A DNA stretch of 64,000 bases from UBA6055 sp965203755 (lineage in GTDB: Bacteria > Chloroflexota > Anaerolineae > Aggregatilineales > Phototrophicaceae). Where the stretch lies: positions 1,550,001 to 1,614,000 of the forward strand of contig OZ241910.1 of assembly GCA_965203755.1 (NCBI GenBank), given 5' to 3'. The notes under the pieces were generated by a model. That model had not been told where the DNA came from. It saw only the letters and a list, made by a program, of their open reading frames with translations, and ran no database searches. Below, piece after piece: positions 60,211-64,000 of the stretch. How positions within the stretch are numbered: position 1 is the first letter of the stretch; each line of letters opens with the position of its first letter. The position numbers and the translations under genes are program-made.

Positions 60211-61023
60211 TTAACCAAAGCGGCCAGCGATATAATCGGCGGTCTCCTGCTGGGCCGAGCTTTCAAAGACTTGGTGGGTATAATTGTATTCCACCAGTTC
60301 GCCCCAGCGGGTTTCAATGCCGTTTTCGACCGTCTTGCGGATGTTGTAGAAGGCGGTGTAATCGGATGCGCGCTGCGCCTGCTGCATATTGTGAGTCACA
60401 ATGATGATGGTGTATGCCTCATGCAGTTCCCGAATCAATTCTTCGATGTGCTGGGTGGCAATCGGGTCAAGCGCCGAACAGGGTTCGTCCATCAAAATCA
60501 CATCGGGTTCGACGGCGATGGCGCGGGCGATGCACAGGCGCTGCTGCTGCCCGCCGGACAAAGCCAGCCCGGATTTGTTCAGGTCGCCGCTGACCTCATC
60601 CCAAAGCGATGCCCCGCGCAGGCTGCGCTCGACGATTTCGTCCAAGATAGGCTTCTTGCGGACGCCCAGCAGACGCGGGCCATAAGCCACATTGTCATAG
60701 ATGCTCTTGGGGAAGGGGTTGGGCTTTTGGAACACCATGCCGATGCGCCGGCGCACCTCCACCGGATCCACATGACCGCGGTACAGGTTCTGGCCGCGAT
60801 AGATAATCTCGCCTTCCACCCTCGCGCCCGGCGCCAGGTCAAGCATACGGTTGATGCCGCGCAGCACGGTGCTTTTGCCGCAGCCGGAAGGCCCGATAAA
60901 CGCTGTGATTCTGTTCTTGTAGATGGGCAGGCTGACATCGGCAACGGCGCGGTGACTGCCATAATAGAAGCTGCAATCCCTTAGCTCGATCACCGGCTGC
61001 GTATCGGTTTCCCACAGGATCAT
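60211..61023 (-). CDS. pstB: phosphate ABC transporter ATPase PstB
   Basis: A 270-residue ABC ATPase driving phosphate import. Walker A is IGPSGCGKST (about 43-52), then VLRGINRMLDL, typical of PstB. The Q-loop is GMVFQKPNPFPKSIYDNVAYG, the signature is LSGGQQQRLCIARAIA, and Walker B is VILMDEPCSALDPIAT. The start ATG 61023 lies just after the pstA stop, with AAGG inside the end of pstA. An upstream extension of the frame is only a shadow of pstA. No phoU gene follows within the window, although it commonly ends pst operons. Confidence 0.96.
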   Translation of the reverse strand: MILWETDTQPVIELRDCSFYYGSHRAVADVSLPIYKNRITAFIGPSGCGKSTVLRGINRMLDLAPGARVEGEIIYRGQNLYRGHVDPVEVRRRIGMVFQKPNPFPKSIYDNVAYGPRLLGVRKKPILDEIVERSLRGASLWDEVSGDLNKSGLALSGGQQQRLCIARAIAVEPDVILMDEPCSALDPIATQHIEELIRELHEAYTIIIVTHNMQQAQRASDYTAFYNIRKTVENGIETRWGELVEYNYTHQVFESSAQQETADYIAGRFG

Positions 61024-61025
61024 CG

Positions 61026-62831
61026 TCAATGCCTTATCGAATAACGATTGCGGAGGATAATCGCGGCGGCGTTCAGCGTCAGCATCAGCGCCAGCAGCAC
61101 AATAATGGCGGCGGCGGCGATGTCGCCAAACTGACCCTGCGGCCGCGCCGTCCATTGGAAAATTTGAATGGGCATAGCGGTGAACTGTGAAAAAGGGCTG
61201 GTTGGGTCGGTCAGCAGGAAGGTTGCCGCCCCTACCACAATCAACGGCGCCGTTTCGCCGACGGCCCGCGAAACCGATAGGATCATCCCGGTCATAATGC
61301 CGGGCAGGGCAGCCGGCAAGACTTGATGCCAAATAGTTTGCCAGCGCGTCGCTCCCAAACCATAAGAGGCTTCGCGAATCGTCGCCGGCACAGCGCGGAT
61401 CGCCTCCTGGGCGTTGATGATGATAATCGGCAGGATTAACAGCGTCAGCGTTAGTCCGGCCGACACCAGCGTTCGTCCGTTGGGGGCAAAGCTGTTGATT
61501 CGCGCCAGATTCGCCATCAGCTGATCATAGACTGGGTCAGGAATGCCGGCATCCTCGGCGACGTCAAAACGATAATAGCCGCCGCGGATCTCGATGTCAT
61601 GCTCGCCGGCCGCATCGACGGCGATCACATCCACCGTCGCATCAAGCGCATCCGACAGCGAATTGGCCATAGCATGGACATTGGAGTTGCCCTGCATCGT
61701 CAGGCTCGGCGTGCCGTAATGCAGGAAAACATCCACCAAGCGCTGCGCCGCCGGTACATCAATCAGGGCGGAGTCGCTGTGGATTCGCGCGCCGTCAAAG
61801 TGGATTTGGTTATCAAAGACGGGCGCTATGCGGTCGATGACACTGGCGGCAGTCGGCGCATCAAAGTTAAAGTGAAACACAAGCCCACTGGAAAAAGGCG
61901 CTAATGCCCGCACAAATACAGCCAGCCCCAGCATGCCATAAATGATGGAAGGCACACCCGCCAGATTGCGTACATTGGTTTCGATCAGGCGGTTGATAAA
62001 GCCTTGCGCGGCGTATTCTTCGAGATAAATGGCGGCGCCGACGCCAATCGGCAGCGCCACCAGCGCCACTACCGCCATCAATCCTGCCGAGCCAATCAGC
62101 GCGGTGCGGACCCCAGCCAAAGCCGGGGTACTCGACATCGGCGTCGTGATGAACTCGCTGTTCAGCCAGCTGTGAAAGCGAATCACCGTGACCTTGGCTT
62201 CGTCAAGCCGTTTGTTTTTTTTATAGGCTTCCAGCAGCCGGCCTTCGATTTCCGCTTGGATGGCGTCAAAGTTAAAGATGGCTTCGACAAATGTGAAGCT
62301 GGCAATAACCTGCGGTTTGACCACGTTATCCCGCACCAATCGCCGCAGCGCGGCGGCGCTGGCATAGCTTGCCAATAAGCCCGCCTGCTCTTCGGCGCTG
62401 ATATGCTTTAGCAGCTGGTCGGCGATCGCGGCATCGACATTGGGGTCGGCGACGATCTCGGCGACAGTGGAGCGGGTGAAGTCATCCACATCCACCTGGC
62501 TGATGGCATCGCGAATCAGCGCCCGCAGCCGTCTGCCGGCATGGTCAGCCAAAATCAGCGCCAGCTCCTGACTGTCAAGCTCTTCCAATCGCCGGCCGCC
62601 GGCAAGTGTCTCTGGTTCAACCGTATTCACAACGCCGATAGCGCCAAAGGCCTCATTGACAACGTTCAAAAACAAGGCAATCAGCGCCAGTGTAGCCACG
62701 CCGACCGAAAAATAGTTGAAGGCTTTGCCCAGATTGCCGCGGCGCCGACGGGCTTGCAGACGTTGGAAGAACTCCGCTTCCGCCGGCATGTAGCGGAGCT
62801 TGTTTTTGTTTTTCGCTTTGTCTTTCGCCAT
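61026..62831 (-). CDS. pstA: phosphate ABC transporter permease PstA, enlarged
   Basis: A 601-residue permease, about twice the usual length of PstA (about 280-300). The core is normal: TM1 at about 38-57, TM2 near ALIGSAGLMAVVALVALPIG, and the cytoplasmic EAA loop AIRAVPATIREASYGLGATR (about 478-497) that contacts PstB. Two large insertions are predicted outside the membrane: residues about 60-235, mostly helical and charged, and about 315-450, mixed, containing FDGARIHSDSALIDVPAAQR. Neither resembles a domain I can name. The start overlaps the pstC stop by one base (TAATG). The insertions occupy the periplasm-facing side, where the phosphate-binding protein docks. Confidence 0.92.
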   Translation of the reverse strand: MAKDKAKNKNKLRYMPAEAEFFQRLQARRRRGNLGKAFNYFSVGVATLALIALFLNVVNEAFGAIGVVNTVEPETLAGGRRLEELDSQELALILADHAGRRLRALIRDAISQVDVDDFTRSTVAEIVADPNVDAAIADQLLKHISAEEQAGLLASYASAAALRRLVRDNVVKPQVIASFTFVEAIFNFDAIQAEIEGRLLEAYKKNKRLDEAKVTVIRFHSWLNSEFITTPMSSTPALAGVRTALIGSAGLMAVVALVALPIGVGAAIYLEEYAAQGFINRLIETNVRNLAGVPSIIYGMLGLAVFVRALAPFSSGLVFHFNFDAPTAASVIDRIAPVFDNQIHFDGARIHSDSALIDVPAAQRLVDVFLHYGTPSLTMQGNSNVHAMANSLSDALDATVDVIAVDAAGEHDIEIRGGYYRFDVAEDAGIPDPVYDQLMANLARINSFAPNGRTLVSAGLTLTLLILPIIIINAQEAIRAVPATIREASYGLGATRWQTIWHQVLPAALPGIMTGMILSVSRAVGETAPLIVVGAATFLLTDPTSPFSQFTAMPIQIFQWTARPQGQFGDIAAAAIIVLLALMLTLNAAAIILRNRYSIRH

Positions 62832-64000
62832 TAGTACGTCTCCCGGAAGCGGCTGATGATGACGCGGCTTAGGACATTGAGCAGGAAGGTCATCAGGAAG
62901 AGGGTCAAGCCAATCGCAAAGATGCTGTTGTAATCAATCGAATCATAGCTCAAATCGCCGCCGCTGATGCGCGCAATGTGTCCGGTCATGGTTTCAGCCG
63001 AGTCAAAGGGATTGAAGGTGAAGTTGGGCCCGGCGCCGGCGGCGATGGCGACGATCATCGTCTCGCCGATGGCGCGCGACACCGCCACGATAAAGGCGGC
63101 CAAAATACCGGACAAAGCCGCCGGAATAACCACTTTGACCACCGTTTCCAGCTTGGTTGCGCCCAGCCCATAAGACGCTTCCCGCAGCGCGCGCGGCACG
63201 GCGTGGAGGGCGTCCTCGCTCATCGAGCTAATGAGCGGGATAATCAATATCCCGACCACGACGCCAGCCGAACCGGTATTGTAAATGTTGACCACATCGG
63301 CGCCAAAGACCGACCGCAGCAGCGGCGTCATAAAGGTCAGCGCGAAGTAACCGTAGACCACGGTCGGGATGCCGGCCAGAATTTCGAGCATCGGCTTGAG
63401 CGTATTGCGGATGTTTGGGGCGGCGTATTCGCTAAGGTAGACAGCCGCGCCGATGCCCAGCGGCAATGCCACCAGGATGGCGATGGCGCTGGTCATCAAA
63501 GTGGCATTGATGAGCGGAATGACGCCAAATTCGCCAATCGCCGGAATCCAGCTGGTATGGCTGAAAAATTCAAGGATCGTCGGGCGGTCGTTGTATTCAA
63601 CCGCGGCCCCCTGCTTGTGCGGCGCAATGGTATGCTCGCCGCGGGCGCCGCGCAAAACCTCGAAGCGCGGGACATAACCAGCTTCGACGAACATCTCGCC
63701 AAGCCGCTCGGTCAAGGGAAAGACGGTCGAGCTGCCGGTCAAAATGAGATGCCCGCGCGCCTCGGCCGGATTCACTGGCGAAAGCTCGCCGGCGCCAGCT
63801 GCCATGCGCCAGTTCTTGCCGGCTTGTTCAAGCGCGGCGGCGGATGCCCGAAAATAACCGACCTCCATAATCACATCGCTGACGTTCGCCAGATAATAGC
63901 TGATGAAATCAGCCGCCTGGGGATGGGCGCGCATGATGTCGGCATCGCTGTAGATGAAGAGCGGCCGCGACAGCGCATAGCCGCTGGCGGCGGTTTCGGC
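62831..64000 (-). CDS. pstC: phosphate ABC transporter permease PstC with PstS-like extension, partial
   Basis: Runs off the right edge; 389 residues are visible. The C-terminal 270 residues are a PstC permease: FFSHTSWIPAIGEFGVIPL, then PLGIGAAVYLSEYAAPNIRN, ILAGIPTVVYGYFALTF and the EAA loop LHAVPRALREASYGLGATKL. The visible N-terminal part resembles the end of a phosphate-binding protein: ALSRPLFIYSDADIM, then PQAADFISYYLANVSDVIME and VGYFRASAAALEQAGK. After it comes HLILTGSSTVFPLTERLGE, which looks like the beginning of another PstS domain but continues for only about 25 residues before the permease. So a PstS-like domain sits inside, or in front of, PstC. The start and the first membrane helix are outside the window. 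Confidence 0.9.
   Translation of the reverse strand, partial: AETAASGYALSRPLFIYSDADIMRAHPQAADFISYYLANVSDVIMEVGYFRASAAALEQAGKNWRMAAGAGELSPVNPAEARGHLILTGSSTVFPLTERLGEMFVEAGYVPRFEVLRGARGEHTIAPHKQGAAVEYNDRPTILEFFSHTSWIPAIGEFGVIPLINATLMTSAIAILVALPLGIGAAVYLSEYAAPNIRNTLKPMLEILAGIPTVVYGYFALTFMTPLLRSVFGADVVNIYNTGSAGVVVGILIIPLISSMSEDALHAVPRALREASYGLGATKLETVVKVVIPAALSGILAAFIVAVSRAIGETMIVAIAAGAGPNFTFNPFDSAETMTGHIARISGGDLSYDSIDYNSIFAIGLTLFLMTFLLNVLSRVIISRFRETY

Noticed and set aside
60211..61332. Extension of pstB to a 373-residue protein
   Set aside because: The extra N-terminal part overlaps the coding end of pstA and is low-complexity; ATG 61023 gives the normal PstB length.

Overview
The window (64 kb) reads as a dense bacterial chromosome segment, moderately GC-rich, with Shine-Dalgarno-led genes and frequent GTG and TTG starts. 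The gene mix suggests an Anaerolineae-like member of the Chloroflexota. It includes secreted polymorphic-repeat (Pmp-like) proteins, an arylsulfotransferase, a G5/3D surface protein, RecD2, phosphate permeases with very large exported insertions, and no lipopolysaccharide or outer-membrane assembly genes. This placement is inferred from gene content; no marker gene was compared with a database. I saw no rRNA, tRNA, CRISPR array or transposase.

Layout. 1-122: 5' end of an aminoglycoside adenylyltransferase-like gene, divergent from rsfS. 651-3647: a znuABC-type metal uptake operon behind a near-consensus promoter; its binding protein carries a 9 x 24 bp minisatellite. 3795-9083: exported proteins, namely a G5/3D protein, an arylsulfotransferase interrupted by a 20-base C/G homopolymer, and a penicillin-binding lipoprotein. 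9270-14403: RhuM-family protein, two exopolysaccharide genes and an orphan DNA methyltransferase. 14478-18349: trhO, phosphoesterase, YccF, glycosyltransferase and recO. 18425-24304: two Pmp-like secreted proteins flank an AT-rich DUF3800 gene, a serine carboxypeptidase and a DinB protein. The second Pmp-like gene has a 17-base homopolymer between its start codon and signal peptide. 24621-33049: leftward run of membrane proteins, a GH-A-like glycosidase, cdd, a CBS/CorC protein, an MFS carrier and murJ. 33245-43836: recD2, VOC protein, map, plsY, GNAT, a coiled-coil membrane protein, a methyltransferase-Mrr fusion beside the stub of another methyltransferase, an epimerase, a small antitoxin-like gene and a rhodanese. 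43906-52505: an orphan molybdenum hydroxylase large subunit, two poorly known genes, an MFS carrier, an acyl-CoA dehydrogenase and a Fic protein. 52573-60127: a leftward run with a duplicated ABM-like secreted protein, trxB, a small Cys-rich protein, a DUF262-HNH protein, recN, a B-box membrane protein and nadK. 60211-64000: pstC-pstA-pstB, with pstC running off the right edge.

The most unusual signals are as follows. (1) Two very long G/C homopolymers lie inside exported-protein genes. One is currently out of frame and one in frame, as expected for phase-variable contingency loci, although sequencing error must be excluded. (2) The phosphate permeases are greatly enlarged, including a PstS-like segment fused to PstC. 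(3) A bifunctional methyltransferase-nuclease sits next to a truncated methyltransferase start, and an orphan methylase elsewhere is followed by a stub ORF with a strong ribosome binding site. (4) An 88-bp intergenic repeat occurs twice, 7 kb apart.
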